Shown: positions 48,711 through 60,107, counted from the first letter of the stretch. The stretch: DNA of 64,000 nt from Brucella cytisi (GCA_012103075.1 JAAVLQ010000002.1:1963281-2027280); one strand, 5' to 3'. Made by a program: numbers and translations. The notes: generated by a model from the sequence alone, not told the origin.

Positions 48711-50234
48711 TTAATGATAGTGACCCGACTGAACGCGTGCGACTTCCTCATCCGTGAGGGAGTGCCATCGCGCTCTACGGTCCTGTCTTTCCGCTTCGCT
48801 GGTCTTGGGGATGAAGAGACTACCTTCGGGCAACGTGGCGCGAGCTTCCGCAAGCTCGCGCCAGAGCAATCCGTCGCTGCCTGCCAGAAACGCTGCGCCC
48901 CGCAGGCTCGCGCGATCCTGATCCGCCATGCGCCGCACAGGAACACCACTGAGATCAGCCTGCAGCTGAAGCAACGTATCGCTGGACGAAAGCCCCCGCC
49001 CACCACCACTTCCCGCACCGGAACGCCAGCCACTTCAGAACTTGCCTCTGCGCAGGAAACAACCGAATGGGCAATGCCCTCCAGAATGGCATGAGCAAGA
49101 TGCGCCCGGCTGTGGGCCATTGAAAGCCCGGTCAGCGATGCCCGGCCATCCGGAACGATGTTCGGCTGGCGCAATCCCGTCAGGGTCGGCATGAAGAAAA
49201 GACCGTTGGAAGACGGTACTGTCGCGGCCAGTTCGCTGATTTCCCCGGCGTTCTCGAACCAGCGCATTTCATTGCAGAGCCAGTTGAGCGCCGAGCCAGT
49301 TGTGGCGGCATAGGTCTCGACCGCGAAATGCGAGAGGTTTTCGCTCCGCCGGGCCGTCATGGTGAATGTTGCCTCGTAGAGACCGGGATTTTTCGGCATC
49401 TGCTTTCCGATTACCAAATCGACGAAGCTGCCCGTGCCATGCACGCACATGGCCTGCCCCGCATCGTGACAGCCAAGACCGACCAGACCACCGAGCTGAT
49501 CACCGCAGGACGCCTTGATCGGCACGCGGATACCGAGAATGTCCTGCCGCGTAAAACCGAAATCATCGGCATCCTGTTTCAGCGCGGGCAACAGTTCCAG
49601 CGGAAAATCCTGCGCTTCCACCCAATCGGTGAAATAGCGATGTTCACCGAGAATATAGGCACCGGCAGAGGTCGCATTGGTCGGCGTCGTGACGGCCTTG
49701 CGTTCTTCGGACAGGTTCCACAGCAACCAGCTGTCGACCGTGCCAAAGGCAAGTCTTTTCGCTTTCCACGCCTCGCGTACAGCAGGCGTTTCCTGCATAT
49801 GGCGCGCCGCCCACAGATAGATCGCCCGTCCGCCAACCGGACGCCCGGCAAGTGACACGAGTTTCGCGTCCCATATGGCACCGAGTGGCTTCAGTTCTTC
49901 GGCATAGCGCAGAATCCTGCCAGACCATGGCTGGAACCAGCGCCCGGCCGGTTTCCGTATCCCACAGAACACCGGTTGCGCGTTGCGTGGCAATTGCCAT
50001 TGCGGCGATCTCCACGCCCGCATCCCGCGCTGCGGTAATCGTCTTGCCACACACTTCGATGGTCTTTTGCAAAAGAACATCGGCGTCCTGTTCCACCACG
50101 TTATGACGCGGCGAAGATACGGCAAGCGTCGTGTAATTGACGGCGGAGACCGAACCGTCGGCCGCGACAAGCGCGGCCCCGGTTCCGGACGTTCCTTCAT
50201 CAATGGCCAGAATGGCCTGTCTGCGTCCGTTCAC
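48711..50234 (-). pseudogene. glpK: Glycerol kinase (FGGY family), two frameshifts
   Basis: About 507 residues reconstructed. ATPase core: LAIDEGTSGTGAALVAADGS, IAAMAIATQRATGVLWDTET and MVWQDS in the N-terminal frame; AFGTVDSWLLWNLSEERKAV, CHDAGQAMCVHGTGSFVDLV and TLTGLRQPNIVPDGRASLTG in the middle frame; final VRRMADQDRASLRGAAFLAG. Frames change near 49925 and 49000 (G run). The substrate is assigned from the adjoining glpD and glpP; FGGY kinases can use other polyols. It starts 14 bp after the MFS gene. Confidence 0.78.
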
Positions 50235-50248
50235 ATTATCCTCCGTTA

Positions 50249-51661
50249 TTACCTGTCGCCTTCGAACTGCGGCGCATTCGGCTCGTCATCCGGGCTGATC
50301 TTGGTGCGTGTGGGATCCCACTGAATGATCGAGCAGATGATGCAGGCAATCAGTGGAACGACCGACAGGATCAGGAATGTCGTGCCGAGACCGTAGGTCT
50401 CCCGGAAGATTGGAAACACCAGCAAGCCAAGCGCCGCGCCCATGGCGCCGAGCGCACCGATGATACCGTTGGCGCCTGCACGCAGTTCGCTGCGGAACGA
50501 GAGTGACGACAGGCTCTTGCCGTTCGCACCGGGACCGCCGGAATGGAACAGGATGAACAGCGACGGCACGATCACCGCGAGCCGGTCGGCATGGTGTCAT
50601 GGAACAGGCCCATGATCAGCAGCATGACAAAAACTGCACCGAAGCCGATGGCGGAAGCCTTGCGCAAGCCGAGTACGCGTCCGATGACCGGCGAAGAGAA
50701 GCCACCGATGATGCCAAACACGTTGAACACCAGCGTGCCCATCATGGCGTAGAGGAAGTCCTTGCCGAACAGCGCCGCACTGATGAGCGGCAAGTACCAG
50801 CCCACGGCAAAATACTGGATCGACTGTCCGATCTGGACGGTTGCGGCAAGAATCGTGCGCGGCAGATAGATGCCACGGAAAATCAGGGCAACATTGGCGA
50901 TGCCGCGACGGGCCTGATTGAGAACCGGCAAACGGTCTTCAGGCAGGGCGGCAACAAAATCGCGGTGATAGATACGGGTCATCGCACGGGCAGCGTCCTC
51001 CAGCCGCTCCTTGCGGGCGAGCCAGATCGGGCTTTCAACCATGAATACCGCTTGAAGAACCATGATGGTGAAGGCGAACACACCCGTTGCGGCAACAGAA
51101 TAGCGCCAGATCGAGTCACCCACGTCCCAGCTGTAGAACAGCATGGCCAGAAGCACGTTTGTACAAACGGCGGTATACCAGATGCCCTGCCGTATTGAGG
51201 CGGCTGCGCAGGCGCGCCGGTGTGAATTCGGCAAGCACAGCCATTGCAATGGCGAAATCGATACCGTAGGCGGCGCCCACGAAGAAACGCCCCATGAGAA
51301 TGACTTCATAGGAATGGGCCGTCATCACCAGTACCGCCCCGATGAGTGCGATAAGTTTGGCGAAGATAAGTGGGCGCATACGGCCCCAGCGGTCGGCGAT
51401 CCAGCCGCCAATTGGATTGAATGCGATCGATACCCACGAGGCGAAGGACGTCATAAGCGCAACCTGCGCCGCATCCAGCCCCAGATCACGTGTCATAGGC
51501 CCAAGCCCTGCGCTCAGCGCCGAATTGGCGAAAGCATCAAGGAACAGGCCGCCGAGGGCAAGCCACCAGATGATACCGGCTCGACCTCGAATACCGTCAT
51601 TCGCATCAATGTAGGAAATAATATCCGGCACGCCCCTCAGGGCTATCTTGCTTCCGTGCAT
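50249..51661 (-). pseudogene. MFS transporter (sugar/organic-acid type), two frameshifts
   Basis: About 470 residues. The N-terminal half has LALGGLFLDAFANSALSAGL, the loop DRWGRMRPLIFAKLIA and GRFFVGAAYGIDFAIAMAVL; the middle frame has DSIWRYSVAATGVFAFTIMV and GWYLPLISAALFGKDFLYAM; the last frame ends DEPNAPQFEGDR. Frame changes near 51195 and 50580. It is the promoter-proximal gene of the glp operon, so glycerol, a glycerophosphodiester or a related polyol is a plausible substrate (inference). Confidence 0.78.
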
Positions 51662-51688
51662 TACGGCGTCCTCCCAACGTCGTTAAGA

Positions 51689-51749
51689 CATCTGCAAGAG
51701 GACTTATCCGGATTCCAGACGCAATAAGACCATCCTTGCAGATGGTCTT
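51689..51749 (-). promoter_or_regulatory. Leader of the glp operon with mutually exclusive hairpins
   Basis: On the minus strand AAGACCATC-TGCAAG-GATGGTCTT forms a perfect 9-bp hairpin (plus positions 51726-51749). Within it CATCTGCAAG (plus 51735-51744) is fully complementary to CTTGCAGATG 36 nt downstream (plus 51689-51698), so pairing of the two segments would destroy the first hairpin. The elements lie 28-88 bp upstream of the first gene. There is no clear U-run after the first hairpin. An RNA switch controlled by GlpP is an inference. Confidence 0.4.
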
Positions 51750-51872
51750 AAATCTTCAGTCTGCATTTACGGTTATAGCCAATTTCTGAGATGAGTCAAT
51801 GCACCACTTGATCCCCGATAAATGACGATTGTTTGCCCGGAGCATATTTCGATCTGGCTGAATCAGGTCAGC

Positions 51873-52592
51873 TTACCAACTGATTTCGTTGCCATTAAAG
51901 GAGAGGAAGGCCCCAGTTTTGGGAGCACCGGCGATTACCGTTCTCAATCCGCACGCGCTGTTCTCTGCATTCACGACGGCTCCTTCACCGCCCATGTCCG
52001 TCTTTACCCAGCCGGGGTGAAGTGCAATCACCTTTATGCCGTCGGCATGAAGATCAAAGGCCAGTTGGGCGGTCGCCATATTCAATCCGGCTTTGGAGCA
52101 CCGATATGCGTAATCGTCGTCGTTATCATCCAACAGCCCCTCTGAGATCGAGCCGGCCCGGCTGCTGATATTGGCAATCATCGGCTCCGTGCCGCGCGCC
52201 GGGCTGTTCCGCAATGCGCGCGCTACCAGAACAACAGGGCCGAGCATATTTGTCCTGACGACTGCCATGAAATCATCCGGATCGAGCGGCGCAAGGCCAG
52301 TAATGCGACTGCGAACAGCCGCATTGTTGATGACGAGGTCCAGAGAACGCATGACCAGACGATCACCAAGGGCGGCCACCGAAACCGGGTCAGCCGTATC
52401 AAGTATCTGAAACTCGATATCGGGGGCGCATGGCGTTTCAGGCGGGCGGCGACCGCAGGCGATCACACGCCAGCCATCCTTGGCATATTGCCGTGCCAGT
52501 TCGCGGCCTAGGCCGCGCGTGGCCCCGGTAATCAGGACGGTCCTTTGCCCGTTGTCAGCCAATCGCCGCGCTCCTCGTTTCAATATTTCCAT
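51873..52592 (-). CDS. Short-chain dehydrogenase/reductase (SDR)
   Basis: About 239 residues. Rossmann TVLITGATRGLGRELARQYA (residues about 18-37), DLVINNAAVRSRITGL, catalytic Ser in NISSRAGSISEG and YxxxK as YRCSKAGLNMA, then ALHPGWVKTDMGGEGA. Classical SDR layout; substrate unknown. The ATG at 52592 overlaps the beta-glucosidase end by 38 bp; a TTG at 52562 giving LADNGQRTVLI is an equally likely start. Confidence 0.88.
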   Translation of the reverse strand: MEILKRGARRLADNGQRTVLITGATRGLGRELARQYAKDGWRVIACGRRPPETPCAPDIEFQILDTADPVSVAALGDRLVMRSLDLVINNAAVRSRITGLAPLDPDDFMAVVRTNMLGPVVLVARALRNSPARGTEPMIANISSRAGSISEGLLDDNDDDYAYRCSKAGLNMATAQLAFDLHADGIKVIALHPGWVKTDMGGEGAVVNAENSACGLRTVIAGAPKTGAFLSFNGNEISW

Positions 52593-53964
52593 CCTGCCGT
52601 GCAATGAGGGCGTAGACCTCGCCGGAATATTTCACGCGACGCTCCCGGGTTTTGAAATCGATATGGGTAATGCCGAACGGTGTCGTGTAACCAAAGGCCC
52701 ATTCAAAATTGTCTGTCAGTGTCCGGCGAAGTAACCCCTCACCGGCACGCCCTCATCAATGGCCATGGCCACCTGCTCCAGATGATCGACATAATATTTC
52801 GCACGCAGATCGTCCCAGACATGCCCATCCGGCCCCACATCTTCCGGCCGCGTTGCTACGCCGCTTTCGGAAATATAAATTTCCTTTGGCGCATATCCGT
52901 CATTTACGTAATGCAGAATGTCATAGATGCAGCGCGGCCAGACTTCATAACCAACTGCAGAATAGATGCCTTCCGGCTGCACACGGCGATAATTGAGTGG
53001 TGGCAATTCGTCACCTTCTGCGATCACAGACCGGCGATAGATGTTGACGCCCAGATAATCGAGCGGCTCCGCAATCGTCTTGTTGTCTTCCGGATGGATG
53101 GGCGGCAGGAGATCGCCGTAAAGCTCCAGCATGTCCTGCGGATAAGCTCCCTTGAATACGGCATCGAGGAACCAGCGGTTCTGTGCACCATCGAAACGTT
53201 TCGCTGCCGCAACATCGCGCGGATCGTTGGTGGCTGGTTCCGCCACGTTGAGATCGAACACAATGCCCACCGAGACATCCGCGCGTTCTGCACGAATGGC
53301 CCGGACTGCCTTGCCGTGGCCAAGCAGTGCATGATGGCTTGACGTGACCCCGCCCTTTACGCCGTCAGCCAACCCCGGCGCATCTTCAGCGCTGGCATGG
53401 CCTGACCAGCAGAAGGTCCATGGCTCATTGAGTGTCGTCCATTTCTTGACACGATCACCGAAACTGCGAACGGCAACCGATGCATATTCGGCCAGCGCAT
53501 CCGCGGTCTCCCGGACATACCAGCCGCCCTTGTCCTGCAAGATCTGCGGCAGATCCCAATGATAAAGCGTCGCATAGGGTTCGATGCCCGCCTCCAGCAG
53601 ATCGTCTATGAGACGGTCGTAAAAGCCTATTCCCTTTATATTGGCCGCACCGTACCCCCGGCAAAATCCGGGTCCAGGCGAGGGAAAAGCGATAGGCTTT
53701 GAGATCCATCGCTTTCAGCACCGCAATGTCCTCGCGCCAGCGATGGTAGTGATCGCACGCAACATCGCCGCTGGACTGGTCAATGATGACGCCCGGCTTT
53801 TTGCAGAAACGGTCCCAGATGCTCTCACTCTTGCCGTCTTCATAAGGGGCGCCTTCTATCTGATAGGCCGAGGTCGCGGCACCAAAGGCAAAGTCATTTG
53901 GAAAGACCAGTCCGGAGGCGCGCTGCTGCAGGTCCCGGCGGGCTTTAACGATGTTTGGCATCAT
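52555..53964 (-). pseudogene. GH1 beta-glucosidase, at least two frameshifts
   Basis: About 470 residues. FPNDFAFGAATSAYQIEGAP and VACDHYHRWREDIAVLKAMD at the N-terminus; acid/base Glu in KWTTLNEPWTFCW; nucleophile Glu in IYISESGVATRPEDV (usually ITENG). Frame changes near 53660 and 52735; the end reads NFEWAFGYTTPFGITHIDFK. No signal peptide, so cytoplasmic hydrolysis of an imported glucoside. The start (MMPNIVKARRD) overlaps the permease stop at 53945. Next gene is the SDR. Confidence 0.87.
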
Positions 53965-55579
53965 ATTTTCTCTCGATTGTGCTGACGAGACTGGCCGCAG
54001 CCAGCGTGAGGAGAATGTAGAAGATCGCAGCCGAATTATACGGCGCGAACGGCAGGAAGCTTGCTGACTGGAACTCACGCATGCGCTGGGTGATATCCCG
54101 AATGGACAGGATCGACAGAAGCGACGTGTCCTTGAGAATAGCGATCAGCTCGTTACCAAGCGGCGGAATGATGATACGGAAAGCCTGCGGCAGGATCACC
54201 AGACGGGCGGTCTGCCAGCCATTGAGACCCGGCTGCATGCCGCCTCGATTTGTCCCCTTGGAATGGCGTTGATGCCGGAGCGAAAAATTTCCGCCAGATA
54301 GGCCGAATAGGCCAACGCCATCGCCGCCACGCCGCGGGCCATGTTTGGTGGATCGATCACGCCCTGAGTGGCGTCCTTCAGTGCGCCGCTCAAGGGCAGG
54401 CCGACATAGAGCACGATGACGAGCATGGGAATGCCCCGGATCGTATCCACGATGAATTCTGACCCGATGGAGAGGAGGATGACGGCGATGGATATGACCG
54501 CAAGCCGTCAGCAATCCGAGCGCAATGGCCAGAACGACGAAGGCAATGCCCGCCGATTTGTCGCGGTCGTTCAATGCTTCCGTCTGCCACAGGACAGGCA
54601 TGTTCGCTGGGACTGAAGCCGCCGGAAGCAGAACCGCGCTGACATCGGCCTTCTTGCCAAGAGCGGCGAGCGCTTCAGGCGGACCGCGAAATGTGCGCAA
54701 TGGCACTTCATTTTCGGGACCACCGGGAAACTGGCCGTATCGCGCCGTACCGATCATGCTCGACGGCGTGCCGGTCACCACGCCGATCTTTCCGTCGAGC
54801 GTGCCGGCGAGTGTATAGGCCCCGCGTGGCTGAAACAGAAACCGGGCAGCCATGCAGGCCATCAGCAACGTCAGGCCGATGAAGATGAGATCTCCCCGGC
54901 TGCTATATTGAAGCTTTTGCAGGCCAACCCAAAGCAGAGCCAGAAGCGCCGCAATGATATAAGCCGAGATGGCAGCCCGAATGGTCGTTGCAACCCCGGC
55001 GGCAAATGCCACATGCGCTGCAAAGAGGACAAGAAATAATCCAAGTCCGTTGATCGTTGCCAGCAGGATGAAACCCGCCTTGCGCGATCGCGACAACCCG
55101 TTACCGGATCGCCCCGTCAGGCTCAGGAGCAGACCCAGAATGGTCGTACCGAGATAGCTCAACAGGATGGTGAACCCGTACCGATCAGTCGCCAGTGCCG
55201 CGGCCTCGGTAAGTCGCCGCGGTGTGACGCCTTTCATCACGAGATCGGACGTGAACGGATCGACTCCATTGGCCACAACCGAGTGCAGATAGGGATACAC
55301 GACAGGTGTTGCCACGAGCGCGGCAGCCGACAGGAGATTGAACACTGCGCAAGGAACCGCCCAGCGCGTATTGTTCCTGCGCATGAAGAGCATCGTGGCA
55401 AGACCGGAGGCAAAGGCTGCGCAAAGCAGCACAAAACCCGGCACAAAAGCTGATGATCCCGGCTCGACACCCGGGATCGCCAGAAGCGAACGCTGGTAGT
55501 CATTCGAACTGGCGAAAAGATAGACGACAAATGGCAGTGCGGCGAGCACGATCATGTTGCTCGGACGCAAGCGCATCAA
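53945..55579 (-). pseudogene. Amino-acid-type ABC permease with long N-terminal membrane extension, frameshifted centrally
   Basis: About 545 residues as written. The C-terminal third is a HisM/GlnP permease: GLNGWQTARLVILPQAFRII and GNELIAILKDTSLLSILSI. The middle of the deposited frame (CGHIHRRHPPLHRVRI...) is out of register; the other frame restores VDTIRGIPMLVIVLYVGLPL and ALAYSAYLAEIFRSGINAIP. Two compensating changes near 54505 and 54240 explain it. The first ~370 residues form about eight TM segments plus an extracytoplasmic stretch (GTLDGKIGVVTGTPSSMIGT, LRTFRGPPEALAALGKKADV) that is not part of ordinary permeases. No ATPase gene is adjacent. Confidence 0.78.
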
Positions 55580-55688
55580 AAATACATTGAACCGTCTCCC
55601 GACCCTCCGGATACATTGTTCTGGAGGCGTTGCGTGTGGGCCAAGGCCAACGGAATTGGAGTCGTTGGAACTGCTCTATCTGTTTTGG

Positions 55689-55723
55689 CTATCCCGAAAA
55701 CCGCCCTGCGTTCTTCGGGATAG
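55689..55723. terminator. Intra-operon hairpin between binding protein and permease
   Basis: Perfect 10-bp stem CTATCCCGAA with its complement and a 15-nt loop, in the 223-bp gap after the binding-protein gene. It probably sets different expression levels or stabilises the upstream mRNA; the fold is REP-like. Confidence 0.55.
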
Positions 55724-55802
55724 GCTCTCCTTCTTGGTTTTGCGTATCATCTCGGCAGCTCTTGCTTCACTTTCGCAGGTCCACCGCCAGAAATGTTCCT
55801 GA

Positions 55803-56548
55803 CTATTTTGCGCCCCAATATTTGCTGATGAGAGCATCGAGCGTGCCATCTTCCTTGATGGCCTTGATCCCTTCATTGAAGGCGGCAGCGGTTTCATCGC
55901 CCTTGCGGAAGACCAGCCCCAGCGGATCGGATTGCAGGTCGCGGATTGGAACAACGAGCTCGCCTGCGAATTCCTTTTCATAGGCGGGTGCATTGGCGCC
56001 GTTGATCACCACGCCGTCGACGTCCTTGTTCTTGAGCGCGATGACAGAGGCGCTGAAACTGTCATAGGCAACAACATTGTCCTTGCCGACAATGCCTTCG
56101 GCCACCTGAGCGTCGGTCGTATTTGCCCGGGCTGACAGCTTTTGCCCTTCGACTTGAAGTCATCAAGTGTCAGGCCATCATCTTCGGCACGCATCAAAAC
56201 GGCCCGGCTGTTGATGATGTAAGGCTCGGAGAAATCCATCGCCTTCTTGCGTTCATCGGTAATCGAAACTCCGGATGCAACGAGATCGAAATTTCCCTGC
56301 TCCAGAGCCGCGAAAATGCCATCCCAGCCCGTAGTCACGAATTCCGCCTTGCAATTGATCTTGGCGCAGATTGCGTTCACCACGTCGACATCAAAGCCGA
56401 CGATCTGCCCGGTGGCGGGGTCGACGCTTTCCATCGGCGGCGAGGTCGTGTCGGAACCGACCTTGAGCATTTTTCCCTCAAGATCGGCCGCTTGTGCGGC
56501 GACAGAGGACATCAACGCGAGCGCCAAAGTCAGGATTGTCTTTTTCAT
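55803..56548 (-). pseudogene. Amino-acid-type ABC transporter periplasmic binding protein, one frameshift
   Basis: About 248 residues. Signal peptide (MKKTILTLALALMSSVAAQA); MLKVGSDTTSPPMESVDPAT; QIVGFDVDVVNAICAKINCK; family-3 motif DERKKAMDFSEPYIINSRAV; then after a break near 56140 AEGIVGKDNVVAYDSFSASV and LGLVFRKGDETAAAFNEGIK. The start at 56548 has AGGAGTACAC just before. The amino-acid family receptor next to a glucosidase is unusual; the ligand could be a glycosylated amine or amino acid (inference). Confidence 0.85.
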
Positions 56549-56667
56549 GTGTACTCCTCCCATTAGAACACTTTCAGCGAATGCATGAAGCGGTTGTGCC
56601 TCTGAAACAGCATTGAGAGCTGTTCGCCGGAGCGGTTCCCGCCATTCCGTAAAAAGGCCAAACCGCT

Positions 56668-57737
56668 CTAGGAATTAAACTTCCCACCCAGATCGTCGGG
56701 CTGGCGCGCGACGAGCTCCGGACGAAAAACCTCCCTCAATTGCGCAGGGTCTTCCCCTCCCATACGCTGCAATAGAAATTCCCCAACCGTTGTCCCAACA
56801 CTTCGATCGGCTGGTAGAGGGTCGTGACCGGCGGGGTGAAATAGGCACTGACGTTGATGTCGTCATAGGCGATGACATCAATATCCTGCCCCACTTCCAG
56901 TCCCAGCGACCGCAATGCGGACAACACACCGAGCGTTGTCGATTCATTGACACAGACCAGCGCCGTCGGTGGATCACGCTTTTCCCGGAGAGCCAGCGCA
57001 GAATCGCGTCCGAAGCGTGTGGACAAGTCGCCGCCGATAACCAGATCGGTACATGGCGCAGCACCTGCTTCTGTGAAGGCACGCGTAAAACCATCCATCC
57101 TGTCGAGAGCATAGGAAAAACGCGCATCCGCATTCACCAGACCGATGCGCCGGTGCCCGCCAGCGATCAGTCGTGCAGTTGCAGCATGTGCAGCCCATTC
57201 ATTGTCCACATCGACATGGGCATAAACGAGCGATTTGCGACACCTCCCCAGCGACACGAAAGGGAAGTCAGTCTCCACCAGCATGTCGATGCGCGCATCA
57301 TCGGCCAGAACGCCTGAAAAGATCAGACCGTCAGCGAGGCTTTGATCAACGATGCGGCGCGTGATGGCACAGGCATCGTCGAAACTGCGATAGCCATAAA
57401 CGGAAAGCTGATAATCACTATCATCGAGAATCTGGCTGAGACCGCTGAGAATCTGCGTATATTCGACACCGTCCCATTCATAACCCGCCACCGAATTCAT
57501 CGGCATCAACACAGCGGCCCGGTAGGTCTTGCCGGTACGCAACGCCATGCCACGGGCATCGGCCTGATAGCCGAGCTCGTCTGCAGCGGAAAGAATAATC
57601 TTGCGCGTCTCTTCCGTTACGACCGGCGAACCGCGCAATGCCTTCGAAATCGTCGCAATCGAATAGCCCGTATGTTCCGCGAGCGTTTTGATCGTAGGTC
57701 GCACACGCGTTTTCATTCGATCAATCGACCTCGACAT
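56668..57737 (-). pseudogene. LacI-family transcriptional regulator, C-terminal frameshift
   Basis: About 356 residues. HTH TIKTLAEHTGYSIATISKAL, hinge-like YQADARGMALRTGKTYRAAV, periplasmic-binding domain with TALVCVNESTTLGVLSALRS and DIDVIAYDDINVSAYFTPPV. The deposited frame ends at 56736; restoring one G near 56780 (GGGG to GGGGG) continues RLGEFLLQRMGGEDPAQL and ends at 56668. GGGAGCTGGAG precedes the ATG at 57737. It is upstream of the binding-protein/permease/bglA/SDR operon in the same direction and likely controls it. Confidence 0.85.
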
Positions 57738-57781
57738 CTCCAGCTCCCACAATCGTGATATCAAAACGGTAGCAACATATA

Positions 57782-57815
57782 AAAACGTTTTCAAGAAAAA
57801 TAAAAACGTTTTTAT
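57782..57815. promoter_or_regulatory. Tandem LacI-type operators
   Basis: Two copies of AAAACGTTTT: 57782-57791 and, inside the perfect palindrome ATAAAAACGTTTTTAT, 57800-57815. Their CG centres are 21 bp apart, two helical turns, so dimers would bind the same face. They lie 45-80 bp upstream of the LacI start, which suggests autoregulation. Confidence 0.7.
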
Positions 57816-58121
57816 CAGTGGTAAAAACTGTCTTGTCTCACTTCGGTCGGGACATCCAACAGACGCCCGAAAGACTGGTTTCAGAAACTGGAGCGCCGCC
57901 CCAGTTTCGTTGATGAAATAATGGCAAAACAATCTATCCACGCAGCGGCGCAAAACGTTACATACATAAAGTTCTAAACTGTAGTTCCTCAATATATATG
58001 GAATGATTTTTCGTATAAGATTTCGATATACATAATTTCTTCATGTTGACAGGTAAAACCACGTAATATTCTATCGCCTTGCCTCGCTCTGACAGCGCGG
58101 GCCCTACAAAGGGAGGACAGA

Positions 58122-59380
58122 ATGGATATCAGGCCGTCTATCTTTGCCCGGACTTTGACTTGTTCGCTGGCAGTATCTGGCGTTGCATTTTCACAAGAAA
58201 CGCGCACGAAAGTCATTTTAGACGCGGATATGGTCGAACTATTCGATGATGGCACCGCCATGCTTCTGCTGGAGCGCGCTCCCAACATCGACCTGCTGGG
58301 CGTAACCGTTGTTTCAGGAAACACACCCATGCCAGCCGGCGTCGCCGCGGGCGCGCGACAACTGGAGGCACTCGGCTCCGAGGTGCCAATCTACGAAGGC
58401 AGCCGTTACGGCATTCGCAACTGGCGAGGAAATAAAGCCACCCCGAGGTGCTGGCAGCTGAATTGCAAATCAGTCCTATCACTGGCTGGGGCGGTTATCT
58501 ACGGCCGGATGCGGGCAACGACATTGATGCCGACCCGACGGCAAAATGGTCCGACGTCTACAAGCATAAATATGGCGAGGCCCCGTCCTATAAGCGGGTA
58601 TATGGTCTGGAGAATCCGGACCCGGATGGCAACAGGGACGCTGTGGATTTTCTCGTCGAGACCGTCAACAAATATCCCGGCGGTCAAGCTGGTGGCAATT
58701 GGTCCGCTCACCAATATTGCACGTGCCATCCTGAAGGATCCGAGCTTTCCATCGAAGGTCGCTGAAATCGTCTATATGGGCGGCGCCTTCTACGTTCCGG
58801 GAATTCGTCGGCATCGGCTGAGTTCAACTGGTGGGCAGACCCTGAAGCCGCCAAGATCAGCGTCCGCTCGAAATGGGGCGATCCGAATTCCGAATCCTTC
58901 AAGGCATATGGCAATCAGGTGATCTCCGGTCTGGAGGCCAATGAACATACAGGAGGAATGCCGGAGGACCTCTATCGGAAAATGGTCGACAATAGCCCTC
59001 CCGGCATTCAAAAACTCTGGCTTGCACGGGAGGAACAAATCAAGGCGCAAGGCGGAACGACATTCGGACCCGATAACGTCTGGGACCTGTTTGCGGCGGC
59101 CTATGTCATCGACCCGTCGATTGTCCTTGCCCGGAACAACGCCCCTCGCCCCAAGGATGGTGTAGTTGCACCTGTCACCGGTGTCTATGTCGACGTGAAC
59201 ACCGAGATGGGTCTCGACTATGGCCGAAGCCTTGCTTTCACCAACAATGATATAGGAGGCAATGCAGAAGCAAAACCGGGACCGGTCGGCACTCAGAAAG
59301 CTGCCATTCAGAACTACATCGATGAAGACAAATTCTGGAAAGAGATCGTCGTTCCAATGACCACCGGTTCCAAGAATTAA
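58122..59380 (+). pseudogene. Exported nucleoside hydrolase-like protein, three frameshifts
   Basis: About 418 residues. Signal peptide (SIFARTLTCSLAVSGVAFSQ); the Ca-site motif reads KVILDADMVELFDDGTAMLL, which differs from the common DTDPGIDDALA in spacing (Asp-Asp two residues further). Other family parts: IDLLGVTVVSGNTPMPAGVA, KLVAIGPLTNIARAILKDP, EIVYMGGAFYVPG, GLDYGRSLAFTNNDIGG. Frame changes near 58440, 58690 and 58797. It would act in the periplasm on ribonucleosides or a related N-glycoside. It stands alone. Confidence 0.78.
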
Positions 59381-60107
59381 TGCATGATCCGACCGGTGTG
59401 AAACACGGGTCGATGAGATTTCTGCTTGTTTGGATAATCTGCCTGCTCACAGCGTTGCAGGCATCACAGAAGCAATCGAGGCGGCGGGAGCTCAACTGCG
59501 TCATCCGCCGCCTTATTGTCCCGGCTTCAATCATTCCATGAAATAGCACTGCCGAAGCGCAAGGCACATCTGCCACTGAAAATCGAACACTTGATCGAGG
59601 TTTCGCGGGTGGGGGCATCGCTAGAGTGATCGCATTGTTCTAACCGGACAGATGTAAAACCATGTCGCAGTCCGCCGTTTCACCGTTCTGCGTGCCCATG
59701 AACCAATGACGCACGTCCTGTTTGCTTATTTGCGGGGCTGGATGACGTAGCCGGCGCATTGAGTGCGTCTGAAGTCTATTCGGCGCAAGATGAACGGGCA
59801 GCCAATGCAGCTTAAAAACATGAGCCTGACATCACGTATCTCTTCGCAGACAGAGATAGCAATGGCCATGCAAAATGACGTCTCTCCGCCAGTTTTGTCT
59901 ATTGCATGGCACTTCTGCGAAGCGTCTCTTTACCGAACACGCGTAATCAATCCTGTCGGGTAAGCGGGCAGATTTATTTGCGGGTTTCTGATTGAGAGTA
60001 AGAGTCAGAAATGCATTTTACTGAAGATTTGTGCATAAAGGCGAAGTTGGCCGCTCATTTTGAGCCGGTGGATTCCTGTTTGTGACAAATCATGATTCTT
60101 TGTTCTC
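59381..60107. other. Intergenic region with possible small ORF and a GC hairpin
   Basis: About 730 bp between the nucleoside hydrolase and the IS66-type relic. A 42-residue ORF at 59413-59541 (MRFLLVWIICLLTALQASQK, signal-like) is possible but lacks a clear ribosome site. Within it GGCGGCGG (59480-59487) pairs with CCGCCGCC (59505-59512), followed by TTATT, and may instead terminate the hydrolase transcript. The first 25 bp resemble a decayed palindromic repeat. Confidence 0.4.
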
